Source of the DNA: Hyalella azteca
Taxonomy: Eukaryota > Arthropoda > Malacostraca > Amphipoda > Hyalellidae
DNA length: 64,000 bases
NCBI RefSeq assembly: GCF_000764305.2
Contig: NW_025934886.1
Span: 312,953 to 376,952, forward strand
Direction: 5' to 3'
The notes under the pieces were generated by a model. The model worked only from the letters and a program-made list of their open reading frames with translations, was not told where the DNA came from and searched no databases. Positions 1 to 11,872 of this stretch are shown here, piece by piece. A program made the position numbers and the translations under genes. How positions within the stretch are numbered: the stretch's first letter is position 1; each line of letters begins with the position of its first letter.

Positions 1-1120
1 GGAGGATCACAGCCATATCCTGGCCAAGCTGGAAGAGAAGACCGGGGTTGACATGGTGAATTTAGACTTCGCGAAAGTGCTTGCCAAAGTTGACAATGGA
101 ATGATCAGAAAAGAAAGACAACTGGAGGACAGACGTGTTTTGTTGGCAAGGAGACACAACTTGCTAGCTGATCGACTTGATGGAGACTCGAAGTCAAGTG
201 AGGGAAGAGTGAAATGTGAAATATTACGGACGAACGTCCGTGCATTGATATTCCTCAAGCACATTGCCGACATACATGTGACAGTGAGCCACGCCTCGAC
301 CTCGGACAATAGTCGACACTACTAGTGGACTGATGCCTATTACGGACAGGACAGCAGGCGAGAGGTCGCAAGTCATGTCTGCAATATCAGACTGGGCGCA
401 AGTGCCTCGACATGAAATTCAATGGAACCAAATTTGAAGTTCTAAGTAACAGAGGTAGGTGAAGAGTCAGGATGGAACATCGTTACCTGGGTCCAGAGGG
501 AATGGAAATTGAAGAAAAAGAACGCTTTCGCGTTCTAAGAGTGATGATAAATACCCAGGTTGAATTTGGTGATTACCTAACGTTAATAGCCGCAAAAGCT
601 AGGCGGCGATGATAACACTCTTCAAGCTCTTGCTATTCCTCTCCTTGAATACTGATGCAAGCTCTGGAACCTGTTCACATTCGACGCAGTGCGACAATTT
701 GAACAGATCCAGCAAACCTTCATTTCCAAGATCAGCGGGATGGAAGAGCTGAACTATTGGGTGTGGTTGATGTGTCTGGGCTTGTACTCACTGCAGAGGA
801 GACTGGATAGGTGTAGCTTTCTGCTACTGACATGTTTCGAAGGAAAATGTGAAAACAGGGGAAATGAGAAAGGGAAACTAAAGTGGAGCTGGATATTTTA
901 TGATGCGAACAGTTTTCTACGCTTTTCTTATGCCATTTGCATGCCTCCAAGATTCGAAGCTAATAGACCCTTATTCACCATGGAGCGGTAGGCTACAAGT
1001 TCGTTGCACTGGATTTAAGTTGAAGTGTGAGTTCCAAGCGGAAGGAGAGTCGGAGAGCCAAGGAGGTAAGGTTGGACAGGCCGTTGATGCAGAGCTTGCC
1101 TCGCGATAGCACTGGAGCAC
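1..1120 (+). mobile_element. Decayed non-LTR retrotransposon (LINE) fragment
   Basis: Broken plus-strand frames keep the order of a CR1/Jockey-type reverse transcriptase and its downstream region. Near 50-110 the peptide VNLDFAKVLAKVDNGMI resembles the usual YLDFAKAFDKVDH block. Near 478-570 a segment reads YLGPEGMEIEEKE, as in the region that precedes the LGV motif. Near 650-810 the peptides CKLWN, NYWVWL and LGLYSLQRR match the conserved block after the reverse transcriptase domain. Stops and frameshifts interrupt all of it, so it is inactive. It lies in what is probably an intron of E(z). The right boundary is approximate. Confidence 0.7.
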
Positions 1121-1608
1121 TGCTGGGTAGAGGTTAGGCCCGAATATCTTTTGTGGATCAAGACATTACATCATGAGCGTAAGACAACGTCCACATGACC
1201 AGCGACTCGCTGATTGTACAATGGTGAGACCTGAGTTGGAATGAATTTCCTGAGCGAAGAGAAGAGAGAGGAAGACGAAGAGGTAGTGGGCCGTCGAGAG
1301 GGTGAAGTATTTCTCACGGGGATGGAACAGTGGCTAAGGGAAGGAAGCGATATGATCTGACCACGTACGAAAGGGTGAGCGAGCTCTTCGGCACATGAGG
1401 TGTCGATTTTAGGTTTCTTCTGTCCCGACGCGGAGCCCGCTGGAACCCACCGGTGGGGAACCTACACGACGTAGAAGTAGCCGAGTTTGAAGGCATGCAT
1501 TTTTCTGGATTACCAAATAATCGTGTGTTGAATTAACGTACCATTCATTCAGCAATATAAGATATTGTCTATTATTATTTTTTTTACATGCACACTTTTC
1601 GTTCTCAG
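1121..1608. other. E(z): Probable E(z) intron sequence
   Basis: No recognisable gene was seen here. The stretch may hold more eroded LINE tail. It ends in a pyrimidine-rich tract and an AG acceptor (gttctcag) at 1601-1608, just before the SET-domain exon. Confidence 0.4.
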
Positions 1609-1774
1609 ACTTCGTCGTGGACGCAACTCGGAAGGGGAACAAGATTAGGTTCGCCAATCACTCTATAAACCCGAACTGCTATGCCAAAGTCATGATGGTT
1701 AACGGCGACCATCGCATTGGCATCTTCGCCAAGCGTCACATCGCTTCTGGGGAGGAACTCTTCTTTGATTACAG
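1609..1774 (+). CDS. E(z): E(z)/EZH2 histone H3K27 methyltransferase, penultimate coding exon (SET domain)
   Basis: This exon encodes the C-terminal half of the SET domain of Enhancer of zeste, the catalytic subunit of Polycomb Repressive Complex 2, which methylates histone H3 Lys27. The peptide contains [16 protein letters not shown], then [18 protein letters not shown] and GEELFFDY, nearly identical to animal EZH proteins. Both SET signatures are present: the NHS pseudoknot motif and the ELFFDY motif. The acceptor is gttctcag at 1601-1608, and the first codon is split (preceding G plus AC). The donor is GC rather than GT (AG|GCGAGT); this is the only boundary that joins in frame to the next exon. 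Upstream exons are not visible in this window. Confidence 0.95.
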
Positions 1775-2080
1775 GCGAGTTTGAACTTCTTACCTGGGAC
1801 AAGTTCAGTTGAAACTTTCCACTTGGGAATTATGCTCATCCCCATGTATATCTAGTTAACTGATTGATACTCTTCCTTGAAAAAATTATTTTGCAGCTTT
1901 TTATATAGATGTTAATTTTATATCATAAAATATAATTTGTAGTTATATTTTATAGCAATCTAATCAAACCTCGAACATTCCAATGCAAAAGTCGGTGAAT
2001 TCAAATATAAATTTTACATAACGCTGATTATAATTATTGTTAGAAATACGCAATTGAGATTAAAAACGCATCATTTTCAG
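1775..2080 (+). other. E(z): GC-AG intron of E(z)
   Basis: A 306-nt AT-rich intron begins with GCGAGT and ends in cattttcag. It interrupts the Arg codon (AG|A) of the FDYRY motif. No internal feature was seen. Confidence 0.85.
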
Positions 2081-2147
2081 ATATGGACCGACGGAGCAAC
2101 TGAAATTCGTCGGGATCGAGCGAGAGGTGGAACCGTATCGACTGTAG
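2081..2147 (+). CDS. E(z): E(z)/EZH2, terminal coding exon
   Basis: The exon completes the FDYRY motif and encodes YGPTEQLKFVGIEREVEPYR followed by Leu and a TAG stop at 2145-2147. This matches the EZH C terminus, where the segment ALKYVGIERE ends the protein after the SET domain. The acceptor cattttcag lies at 2072-2080. The phase agrees with the GC donor of the previous exon, and no insertion or frameshift is seen. Confidence 0.93.
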
Positions 2148-2618
2148 GCTCCTCAGGTGCCAGTCGTTTCATTTCAATGAAATTGTCGATTATGGTCAAA
2201 TTTTTCAGAGATTTTTTCCACGGTTAGTTATGAACTTAATCAAGTTTCGTTAACATTTAATCCCAGTTCGCCATCAATGAGAAAATGCGAATAAGTTGAA
2301 TTCCCTCAATTCAAATTTCCGTTATTTAGTGGCATCTCTTTCATTAATATTGTGGAAGAAGCTATTTATATTATGAGAAATTCATTTGCCCACGAACTGC
2401 CGTATTAGTACAAAACTATGATAGACATTCAATGATTCCAATATAGATGATTATGATCAATAGATGATAGCATCCAAGGTTATTGTTATCATTGACACCT
2501 TGCGTCATATTTTGGATCCTGTTTTCTAAAGTTTAATTTAAAAGAAAAGCTTTCAGAGGGTTGCAGGTGACAGGATGTAGAGCTATGTAAACTTTATTAA
2601 AAGCGGGCCCGTTGAAAA

Positions 2619-2647
2619 AAAGATGCCCGTTTAATGCGGGCATCTTT
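2619..2647. repeat. Perfect 11-bp stem hairpin
   Basis: The arms AAAGATGCCCG and CGGGCATCTTT are exact reverse complements around a 7-nt loop (tttaatg). It lies about 470 nt downstream of the E(z) stop, so it may be in the 3' UTR. It does not match the histone mRNA stem-loop consensus. Function is unknown. Confidence 0.6.
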
Positions 2648-4688
2648 CACAAACCGTCTATCTTAAAACAATTGAGTTGAGTTGAACCATTTAGTGGCCG
2701 CTACTTCCCGCAACCATGCAGTTACGAGAAAGTAACATTTAGGGCTTGCACACAACTGCTAAACAGAAATCATTATCTGGTTTTGATCCTTTAACAATGT
2801 ACCAGTTAATAGTATTAAAAACATTGATGTACAAAAGCTGGAACGCCCCTCTAAAAGCGCTTCCGAAAATTTCTACTGTACAAGGAAGACGTACATATAT
2901 GAAAGTTTCGATGTCGAATGTTCGATGCGTTGAGGTAATAAAATCATCATTAGGCTAAATTGTTTACTAGTAACATTTTAATGATACTCAAAATTTTTAT
3001 TCACTAACCGCTAAGTGATGAACAAAATATAACTCAAATTACGTGAAGCGCGTATAATTTTAAACACTTGATAATAATAACCGAAGCATCACACGACCAT
3101 CAACTTCTCTCCAGAGGAAAGACATTGAGAGAAGATATAAGATTCATTAGAGTCCATGCGGAATGGTGATAACGGAGAGAATCTACTCCCGACACATCAA
3201 GTTAATATTTTAATATTCACATTAGAAAACATCTCTGCTCGCCAACCCTCCCAGCTGCTTCGTTTACGTTGGCGCTTATAACCTCGGACTCGTTTAATGG
3301 GAAAAATAGTCGAGGAATTTCCTGCCTAATTCAACAGGCGCCGACCAGTTAACTCCTTCAACGTGAACCTTCGTGAGAAGAATACGAACAAGAGCGGAGC
3401 TAAAGATTAAGAGAACTGAATACGACTCGACAAGAGTGGAGGAAGACAGTACGTCGTGATAGCAACGCGTGATAGTCAACTAAGAGTTTAGTTGCTGTGG
3501 CAGTAGCTTAGGGCAAAAGTCGACGACCGTCCCTAGGATACCCGTTGTTCCACGCCTTACGCTAGCATGCAGTCGAAACTCTTCCAACAATACAAGTGAT
3601 ACCAAGACGGACACAGTAAATTGAGGTGAGGTAGCTTTCGTATGCTAGAATTAACAAGCAACCATACAACATTATGGCCGTTTGTAACTCAGCGAATGTT
3701 CCTTTCCTCAAAACGAACATCGAAGATAGCAGACCATTTCGTCTGTGCTGCTAAATAGCTTCAAACACGTGGTGAAGAGTGACCTTCTTACCTTTAACAG
3801 AGCAATGATAAAAATCTATTGCACTGGTGAATGCCATCTGTTAGTGTCATTGATGGAGTGCTTTCGTCGGCGTCTACATAGCTTTGTTATTGGTCTTTCA
3901 GAGGAGAGCTCTGTACAGTGAATATCTGTCTACAGATAAAGCTATCTTGATAGCGAGGGTGTTGAAAGAACTCGTGCAACGCTTGCTTCACCAACAAACA
4001 CCAGTTATTGCATTTCAAACCAGATCTTAGAACATTCGATCAACGACCCAGCAACCTCCCTCCACACGCCTTTTGCAAGAACGGAAGGGATACCAGGGCA
4101 TCGTCATGTTTTAGGCGCTTGAACATAAGTACATTAGTGGCGCAAGTATAACCTACCAAATACTGACCGCCACCATTAATTGTGCTACTGGCCTCATGTA
4201 TAATAAACGCTACTGGACACGTAAGGGTCCCAGTAACCCCTTACACGAAGACAGAAGAATCAATAGTAGTAGTTAGCATCTATAAATTGCACTGGCCGCC
4301 ACTAGTGGCCCCCTGTACAAGAACCATTAGCATTTTTTACTCTGGGTCTCGAGACGACGTTAGTACCTAATAAGAGAAACCATATAAGAGATATATGGTA
4401 TTTCTCTCGTGGTAATTATTGATGATACGCGAACCATAAACTTTAGGCTACCTCAAGAGTATGAATAATGACGCTGGAAGACGAAAACTTCGTTCGAATT
4501 AAATTGACAGAACACAAAATACTGGTCCCAGATCTTTCAGGTTTGATGATATTCAGAATCATTATCATAATAACAGAATCATGGTAAAAAAATAATCAAA
4601 AACGAGCATAAACTTCTTGATATGCGCAAATTTGGGCGAACAAAAATAAATATACTTTAATGATTGGAAGAACATCGCAAGATAATAT

Positions 4689-4717
4689 TCTGGAATATTA
4701 ACAAGGAATATTCCAGA
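4689..4717. repeat. Perfect 11-bp inverted repeat
   Basis: The arms TCTGGAATATT and AATATTCCAGA are exact reverse complements with a 7-nt spacer. A partial third copy of the arm appears near 4921. No gene context was recognised. Confidence 0.5.
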
Positions 4718-6319
4718 TGAAGGAAAAAGTCAACAACCTACGCCGAGAAGACGATGAAAGTCACACCTACGAAATAGGGAGACACTCGCAACAACAACAG
4801 ATGGCAGTAAAAGAGGCGCCAGCATCGGTGCGGTTGTCCTCGCTTTTCTCAACATTACCTACGAGTTCCAAAATGTTGTGGTCACCCTTCCAATTCGCCA
4901 AAAATTACCATGAAATGTTTTCCAATATTCCAGTAATAGAATTTAGATTTTTTAATTATTATTTTTATTTGAATATTTGTAATTAATTTGTAATGTAATA
5001 ATTAATTATTTTAATAATTAATTTCGATTTTTCTTGAATTGTTCGATCGAATATCGAGGAATTTTCAAAGATGCACCTCTGTTCATAAATTTAAGGGTAA
5101 AAAGAACAATTTTTTAATAACTCGTTTTAAATGTTGAGAACTCGAGAGCTTGCACCGCTACCACACCTCGGCCAACATACAGACATTACAGCACAGCACT
5201 CAACCATAACAATTTGCACTGCACTACACTTGATACAATAGGATTAATGTTAGTTATTAATAGTTATTAGTTATATCTTTCTAAACTTTCTTCAATCACT
5301 AAAATAATAAGGCCCTCTACTTGATAACGGAACTTAAGATATTTCTTTCATCAACTAATAAAGATTAAAGTATTGAACACACCAACACGTGCACAACATG
5401 CAGAGTGTTTTCCAAAGTGCTACTGCTGCTGTTACACCCACAACGAATAAAAAATACATAATTTTGATACAAAGTCCTTTATTTTTTGCCGTTTACTGAC
5501 CCAAGAAATTTCTTCGGGAATAAAAATGATTGATCTATCGAGAAGTTGGAATTAGAACAAAACCCCAAAAATATCATTTGTTTAGAAACAAGGAACGGAT
5601 TTTACCAATAAATGATCAATGCTTAACACGCGGTCTTCAAATGCCGCACACTACAGATCTGTGCTACAGAAAACCGTCAAGTCAGATCCATAAACTGAAA
5701 AAAAAACCTTTGGGTGTCCGATTGCATAGAGGCTCGAATTTATGAATTCAAGCATTCGTTACTTCGCAATCTAAAAGAAAACAAATGCAACAAACAATAT
5801 AGAAAAGAGTACATTAACATAAGTTAAAAGAAGCAAAGCATCTCTTGAGAAAAAGGAGTAACACAACAAAAGATGTCGAGAACACAAATAAAACAGATCA
5901 GCGTAGGTGCCAGCTGAACTCGGAAAAACTGCTGTTTGCAAAAGTGGATGAGAGGAAGCGATTGATAGTACGACAGTTATAGCTTGAAATTGTATCCAAT
6001 GCAGAAGAAAACTGTCCAAACTATATTCAACCAGTTACTACTTGACTGAATTCATATTTTGTTAGAATCTTATTTTTTTTAGAATATTATTGACCTCGGA
6101 GACTAAACTTTGCTATTCAAAGCGAGAACGGATGTGGGTAGCGATTTGAGATTGATATTATTTACGATGTCGTGAATTCATTGTACAGTGAATCCATTAT
6201 ATAGTCTACCCAAATAATAAGTCCTAGCTACCAGTGAGAAAATACCTTCTACTTGAGTACTCTTGGTGAGACGACCTAGCTTCCTGACGCTATAGAACGC
6301 GCTCCCGCCTATGTCCTAC

Positions 6320-7370
6320 TGCTGAACATTCATCAAGATCGAACTGTTGGCAGGAACATTCGTCAACCTCGAACTGTTGCAGGAACATTCGTCAACCTCG
6401 AACAATTGACAGAAACATTCGTCAACATCGAACTGTTGCAGGAACACTCAACCTCGAACTGTTGCAGGAACATTCGTCTACATCGAACTGTTACAGGAAC
6501 ATTCGTCAACCTCGAACAATTGACAGAAACATTCGTCAACATCGAACTGTTGCAGGAACATTCGTCAACCTCGAACAATTGACAGAAACATTCGTCAACA
6601 TCGAACTGTTGCAGGAACACTCAACCTCGAACTGTTGCAGGAACATTCGTCTACATCGAACTGTTACAGGAACATTCGTCAACCTCGAACAATTGACAGA
6701 AACATTCGTCAACATCGAACTGTTGCAGGAACATTCGTCAACCTCGAACAATTGACAGAAACATTCGTCAACATCGAACTGTTGCAGGAACATTCGACAA
6801 CCTCGAACAATTGACAGAAACATTCGTCAACATCGAACTGTTGCAGGAACATTCGTCAACCTCGAACAATTGACAGAAACATTCGTCAACATCGAACTGT
6901 TGCAGGAACATTCGGCAACATCGAACTGTTGCAGGAACATTCGTCAACATCGAACTGTTGCAGGAACATTCGGCAACATCGAACTGTTGCAGGAACATTC
7001 GTCAACATCGAACTGTTGCAGGAACATTCGTCAACATCGAACTGTTGCAGGAACATTCGTCAACATCGAACTGTTGCAGGAACATTCGTCAACATCGAAC
7101 TGTTGCAGGAACATTCGTCAACATCGAACTGTTGCAGGAACATTCGTCAACATCGAACTGTTGCAGGAACATTCGTCAACCTCGAACTGTTGCAGGAACA
7201 TTCGTCAACCTCGAACTGTTGCAGGAACATTCGTCAACCTCGAACTGTTGGCAGGAACATTGGTCAACATCGAACTGTTGGCAGGAACATTCGTCAACCT
7301 CGAACTGTTGGCAGGAACATTTGTCAACATCGAACTGTTGGCAGGAACATTCGCTAAATTCGTCTTATGG
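6320..7370. repeat. 29/30-bp minisatellite with higher-order structure
   Basis: About 36 copies of a unit close to GGAACATTCGTCAACATCGA plus actgttgca are present. From 6380 to 6900 two variants alternate (…caattgacagaaacattcg… and …ctgttgcaggaacattcg…), giving a roughly 58-bp higher-order period. From 6900 to 7220 the array is nearly homogeneous at 29 bp. After 7240 the unit gains a G (ctgttggcag) and becomes 30 bp. The 29-bp period keeps long frames open on both strands. These are not genes. Confidence 0.95.
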
Positions 7371-8117
7371 AAAGAACATCCGTTGACTGGCGGAACACAT
7401 CGACTCAGAACCATAATGAATATTTACAACAGAGGAATTCAGGAGAAACTCACCATGTTAATTTGTTCATGCTCACTACGGCGTAAAAATGAGTTTTAGA
7501 GCGAATTTTGTGCCGACTTTTCCGGACCAAGCAAAGGCGACAGCAAAAACAATCTCTTGAATTAAATTCATATACAAATGACATGAAAAAATCCAAGATT
7601 ACTCGCCTGAAAATAAATTGCGTGCAGAAAATGGATACCCAAACATTTCTATTTTGTTCTGGATTGTTGGTAGTATGTGTTTACAACGAAAAAGATATTC
7701 AGTGAAGAATAAATCTCCAATAACAATCGGGCCAGACATTACTTAAATCGTCGCAGCAAAGTGAAATAACTAATAGCCTAGACGAATGCAAACTGAATAT
7801 CCCAACCGCGAGCTGTTATTAATCAAACCAATATTGGAAGCTCCAACCGTGAACGTATTGAAGATACCAGACGTCCTCTACCTCCCATCGCACCACTCAT
7901 AATAATAATAAACTTCCACTATTCTATACCGAATACAGAATCGGAAATATAAGACGTCTAATATTTTCAACCAATAGAACTTTAAGTGACTGCCCACCAG
8001 GCATATGATGTTGATTAAACGTTGTGATGTTGAATTTACGTTGATTCAAGGTTGTTATTACAACGTTGATTGCCCGGTGGGTTGCATCTTATACAGAAGC
8101 AGATCATCCTACGCATC
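7371..8117. other. Region 3' of the TPD52 gene
   Basis: The stretch contains the TPD52 3' UTR (minus strand) and intergenic DNA. I saw no AATAAA on the minus strand within the first few hundred bases after the stop. A small foldback MITE occupies 7993-8081. No other gene is supported. Confidence 0.35.
7993..8081. mobile_element. Short foldback MITE with CCCACC termini
   Basis: The ends CCCACCAGGCA and TGCCCGGTGGG are inverted repeats matching at 10 of 11 positions. The interior carries repeated gttgatt/caacgttg motifs like those in the MITE at 34500-34675, suggesting related families. It lies just beyond the stop codon of the TPD52 gene and may be within its 3' UTR. Confidence 0.55.
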
Positions 8118-8321
8118 TCAGTCCACCCCCGCGTTGTAGGGCACCTCCCTCCATCCAAGGGACTGCTGTTGTTGGCTGGGGTCGACGCCCCCCACGCCGT
8201 CCTGGGCGGGGGCGGTGGCGTTAGCAGCGGCTTCAGCGGCAGCCTTCTCGCCTTCAGCCTCCTTGAAGGCCTCCTCGAAGTCTTGCGTCGAGTTCGATCC
8301 GCTGCCACCAGGGATCTTCGA
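8118..8321 (-). CDS. TPD52: TPD52 family protein, terminal coding exon (exon 5)
   Basis: On the minus strand this exon encodes SKIPGGSGSNSTQDFEEAFK, then an Ala/Glu-rich stretch, a Gln run and a WREVPYNAGVD C terminus ending in TGA (8118-8120). The SK(V/I)-G-GSNS start follows the conserved FKSFEERV block in TPD52 proteins, which here is in the previous exon. The acceptor is tattgtgcag, the first base is at 8321, and phase 0 matches the upstream donor. The rest of the tail is poorly conserved in the family. On the intron side the acceptor region grades into a roughly 23-bp minisatellite. Confidence 0.85.
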   Translation of the reverse strand, partial: SKIPGGSGSNSTQDFEEAFKEAEGEKAAAEAAANATAPAQDGVGGVDPSQQQQSLGWREVPYNAGVD

Positions 8322-8515
8322 CTGCACAATACAGGCTTAATGAGGCGAAAAATACGGGCATTAATGAGGCGAAAAATACGGGCACCATGAGTCGAAAAAT
8401 ACGGGCACCATGAGTTGAAAAATACGGGCACCACAATTAAAAAAATACGGGCACCGCAAATCGAAAAATATGGGCATCACGAGTCGAAAAAAAGGGAAAA
8501 TACAGGCATCATGAG
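8322..8515. repeat. Minisatellite (~23-24 bp) adjoining the TPD52 exon 5 acceptor
   Basis: About 7 to 8 units of the type gaaaaatacgggcaccatga are present. The exon-proximal unit merges with the real acceptor: the sequence gcacaatacaggct at 8324-8337 grades into aaaatacgggca. A second copy of the acceptor core, gactgcacaatacagg, recurs around 8627-8642. The array therefore appears to have grown out of the splice acceptor region. Confidence 0.8.
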
Positions 8516-8533
8516 TTGGTATTGATATTTGAA

Positions 8534-8612
8534 CACTCAAAAAAATGAACGGGGCTTATATTGCCCAAATAATGACACACTTTTCCCACACAGCACCAGC
8601 AAAGAGCAGACA
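8534..8612. mobile_element. Partial copy of MITE family A
   Basis: The fragment holds the terminal part of family A (see 8660-8843), including the motif attgcccaaataatgacaca. It lacks the second terminal repeat. Confidence 0.5.
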
Positions 8613-8659
8613 TGGCACTCAGCCACTGACTGCACAATACAGGAACCATGAGTATTGTT

Positions 8660-8843
8660 GTGTAAATGAATGGGTCACATTGTCCAAATAGTGAAACACT
8701 TTCTCCTCCCTCCCCCACAGACCGAGCAAAGAGCGGTCGTAGCATTGATACGTCCTTTAGCCGGTCCGAACTGGGTTAGGATGACCCACAAAAGGGCCAA
8801 AAGTGCACAGTTACTTGGACGAACTCATTTTTCTGAGTGATAA
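8660..8843. mobile_element. MITE family A copy
   Basis: This is one of about 16 related copies in the window. Conserved blocks in order are: gggtcacattgtccaaatag, then a cacttt segment, a gatacgtccttt block, the aactgggttaggatgaccca block, and a terminal ctcatttttctgagtg. The two ends are imperfect inverted repeats based on TACACTCAGAGAAATGA and TTGTCCAAATAG. No coding capacity is present, and the superfamily is not identified. Confidence 0.75.
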
Positions 8844-11439
8844 ATAATTAATAATATAGTTGCGATGCACATCAAGACAATGGTAATGAGTGAAATTAAT
8901 TTAAATTAACGGCAAAAACAATCAAAAATTGTGTTCATATCTTGGGTGTTGCTCATTAAAGTCATTTCGACTACACTGAAAACATTAGTACAAAGATCAT
9001 TAGCAATATTATCATTACATAAAAAGATTGTTAGCATCATTATCATTTTGATAAACTCAAACTTTAAAAATTCTACGAGATAATAATTTTCGTTAAAGTT
9101 TTCATGACTTGGTATAAGTGAACATAAACATCCATTATCTTCGCTTGCGCTCTTCACGCCGTGCAATTAAAATTTACACGTCATTCATGTCAAGAATATC
9201 GACGGAAATTTATTTAGCGATGACTGTTGTAGTTTATAGCGAATATTTTAAACTACAATGCCATCCTCAAGTCGCGTGGCACATCAAGTAAGTGCATATG
9301 TTTGCCGTCGCTAGGCAATGAAATATTCACTCAATCCGTAGGATTGAAACCTCATAACGTTTTTTATGCATTTTGTTGATTCGCATGTTATCTGTAGAGA
9401 ATTTTCGACAAATTGATTACTCCGACGACGAAGTGGAAACTGGTGCATCTCATCAGGAAAGTTCGAACGATAGAAATTTGCACACGGTCAGTTCTAACTA
9501 CCGTAGCTTTCGCCCACACTAGCGCTCTGATAGTGTGTTCTAGTGCCCTGGCCACATACTATTGCTCTGACCGCATGCTAGTGCCCTGACATGATAGTGA
9601 CATGTTGGAAGCCATTGTGCTCTAAATGATGAAGTTTTTCACCACAATTCACACTCCCAATTTCAGTAATTAAATTAACTCGTCTGTGCAAATAAACTCG
9701 TCACAAGGAATAAATTGCTCATTTCACAGAACAGAAAGCTACAAAAATTTCCATTTAATTCAATAACTAGTATCATAAGTCCGAAAAGTTTATATGAAAC
9801 TACATGCTACTTATGAAGCAACAAATTAGAAAAAATTTCAATATCGATCAGGTTCTAATAGTCGCGTGAGGATTAGAAAAATATAAATTTTCGGATGCGA
9901 TTTAATTTCCAAGCAAACCACGAACATGACGTACAATTCGCTAATAATAAACGAATGCATAAAATAGAAAGTTGGCATCGGAATAAAATCTACACAAATC
10001 AAATAAATAGAATAAATAGAACATGTGAAGTTTAAAGAATTAGAGCTCCAAATAAATACCAAGATATTAACTTTTTTCTTACTTTCTGTTGCCTTTCTTA
10101 CTTTCTGTTGAGTGTTTTTGGGAATACAAGCGTGTTTTGGGGATAATGTGGACCGAGATCTTAAATTTAATAGAGCCTTATTACTACAAAAATGGCGAAA
10201 CGAGCGATTTTGGAATAATTTATCAAAGGGTTCACCCTATACCGAGGTTCCCCACTATCGTAACGCGGTTCACTTGCAAATAATTTAGAGAAGAAATAGA
10301 CGTCTGACTTCATGCCGAAATAATAAATTAATTCACAATAAGGAATGATTTGAGTAGTTAGAAAACCAAAACGTATTCAAGTATTTTCATTCTGGCCAGC
10401 TAACGCATTTTTATCCCGTCAAAAATGCTACAATATAATTGTAAAGATGCTATTGAAAATCCGATACTTCATCTAGGACTACAAACTCACCTAATATGCA
10501 ATACATCGATGCTACAATAAAATGTTGTGTACAACATTAGTTGACGAGCATATAAAAAATTTAACCCACAGAAAAACTCGTTACCAAAACTCGCTAGCAA
10601 TTATTGCATCAAACATTTATTGAATGTTTTAGATAGAACGTTTAATGACATGTTTTGTTGCTCTTTCTATTGTTCGCTTACATTACATCGTAATGATTAC
10701 TTCCAAAAGATGTTAAAACTGCCTTCACATAGACAAGTTAATCAAGTAATGCTTGAAGAATAATTGAGATTAGTTACAAAAATCATTCGGTACAGAGAAT
10801 ACAACGCAGGTTCGGGTCTCATCGTTTCTAATGTAACGTAGGGAGCATCAGCATTTAATTATGAACTAAGACTGAAAATATCAAATATAGCGGAATGACG
10901 GTAAAAGCGATGCAAAGTTCAAAGGACTAATAGCTAAACTAAAACCCGTATCTAGGAATCAATGCAATCTAGAAATTTTAATCATTACTCATGTCTCTTG
11001 AACGATTAATAAATCTGAAATATAACAAAGACTTTAAATATTCGTATATGCTAAGACAGAACAGAAAATAATAAGTTATAGAAGTTGTCTAAAGCGAGCG
11101 CGAAGCGTAACAATTCACAAAATGCGCATCCGCAGATCAAGAAAACTTCAACGGATGAAAGGAAATGAAGTCGTTGAAAAATAGATGCAATGAATAAATC
11201 AGGTATCCTGAACGCAACAGTCGAAGAAGAAAAATTAAAAAAAAATTTCACCCTCCTTCCCGAAAGTCTTCTGAACTTCGAGTGAGAAAAACTTGAACGA
11301 CAGACGAAGACAATATTTTTTTTTCACTCAGCTCGAAAGAGCCCAGGAGGTCAAATTACAGAATGACCTTTAGAAGGCTAGAAATTCTTCACTCTACACC
11401 CCGAAAGGGTATGGAAACTCAAAATAAACTAAAAATGAG
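8844..11439. other. TPD52 intron 4, part 1: no gene recognised
   Basis: AT-rich intronic DNA of the minus-strand TPD52 gene. Short direct repeats occur at 9525-9600 (variants of ctagtgccctgac) and 10076-10110 (a duplicated ctttcttactttctgttg). Nothing coding was supported. Confidence 0.4.
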
Positions 11440-11721
11440 AGTCCGGAATTACAAAATAACCATTGAAGGATAGAAATTTAGTGCCCGGCAGCTCGAAGAG
11501 TAACAATGGTAGGTCTCAGACAGAGAAATTCCCGCCTTGCAGCCCGAAAGTATCCAGACCGACAAATTACAGAACAAACTTCAATAAATACGGTCCGAAA
11601 ATATCCAGAATGTCAAATTACAGAATAAACTTCGATATTAACGGTCCGATAAGGATCCGGAATGCCAGAATAAGCCTTAGAAGGACAGAAACTTGGCACC
11701 CCGCAGCCCGAAGTGACTGAC
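11440..11721. repeat. Degenerate ~60-bp tandem repeats beside the TPD52 exon 4 donor
   Basis: Units repeat blocks such as tccagaccgacaaattacag, cagaataaacttcgata and gcagcccgaa. The unit nearest the exon contains the authentic donor (minus-strand GTCAGT at 11716-11721) within gcagcccgaagtgactgacc. Other units carry gcagcccgaaagtatccaga in the same place. The array therefore seems to derive from the exon-donor edge. Confidence 0.6.
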
Positions 11722-11872
11722 CCGCGCTGCAGAGTAGACACCCCCGACGCGCTCCTCGAAGCTCTTGAAGGTCGGCGTCTCCTTCAGCTGCCCGAACTTG
11801 GCACCAATACCGCCGAACAGCGAGGACGTCTTCTCGCCCACCGCCCCGATGGCGCCCGCCGTCTTCTGGTAC
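11722..11872 (-). CDS. TPD52: TPD52 family protein, exon 4 (FKSFEERV exon)
   Basis: The exon encodes YQKTAGAIGAVGEKTSSLFG, then GIGAKFGQLKETPTFKSFEE and RVGGVYSAAR. This is the family hallmark: a YKKT start, a Gly/Ser/Ala-rich stretch, and the very conserved TFKSFEERV motif. TPD52 proteins are small coiled-coil trafficking factors that form homo- and heteromers. The acceptor atttacag places the first base at 11872 (one base completing a Pro codon). The donor is CGG|GTCAGT at 11721. Length is 151 nt (phase 2 in, 0 out). Third positions are GC-rich, unlike the AT-rich introns. Confidence 0.95.

Larger units (their letters stand above)
2148..6319. other. E(z) 3' UTR and intergenic DNA, no further gene recognised
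   Basis: This AT-rich stretch has only short ORFs with no family resemblance. A possible polyadenylation signal AATAAA lies at 2937-2942, about 790 nt after the E(z) stop. Two perfect short hairpins (2619-2647 and 4689-4717) are listed separately. Near 4165-4320 a short motif containing actggccgcca or its variants recurs, and 4376-4408 is an imperfect inverted repeat. Nothing else was supported. Confidence 0.4.

Noticed and set aside
1774..1784. A GT donor a few bases after the E(z) GC donor (at 1779)
   Set aside because: Joining from there to 2081 breaks the reading frame and destroys the conserved YRYG and VGIERE sequence.
2619..2647. Bacterial-type terminator or histone 3' stem-loop
   Set aside because: The gene context is a eukaryotic non-histone gene and the loop does not match the histone consensus.
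6320..7370. Possible CRISPR-like array
   Set aside because: Repeats are contiguous without unique spacers, and the window is clearly eukaryotic.
6363..7499. Several ORFs of 70-209 codons on both strands
   Set aside because: They follow a 29-bp tandem repeat whose sequence lacks stops in most frames. The peptides are just the repeat read in rotating frames.
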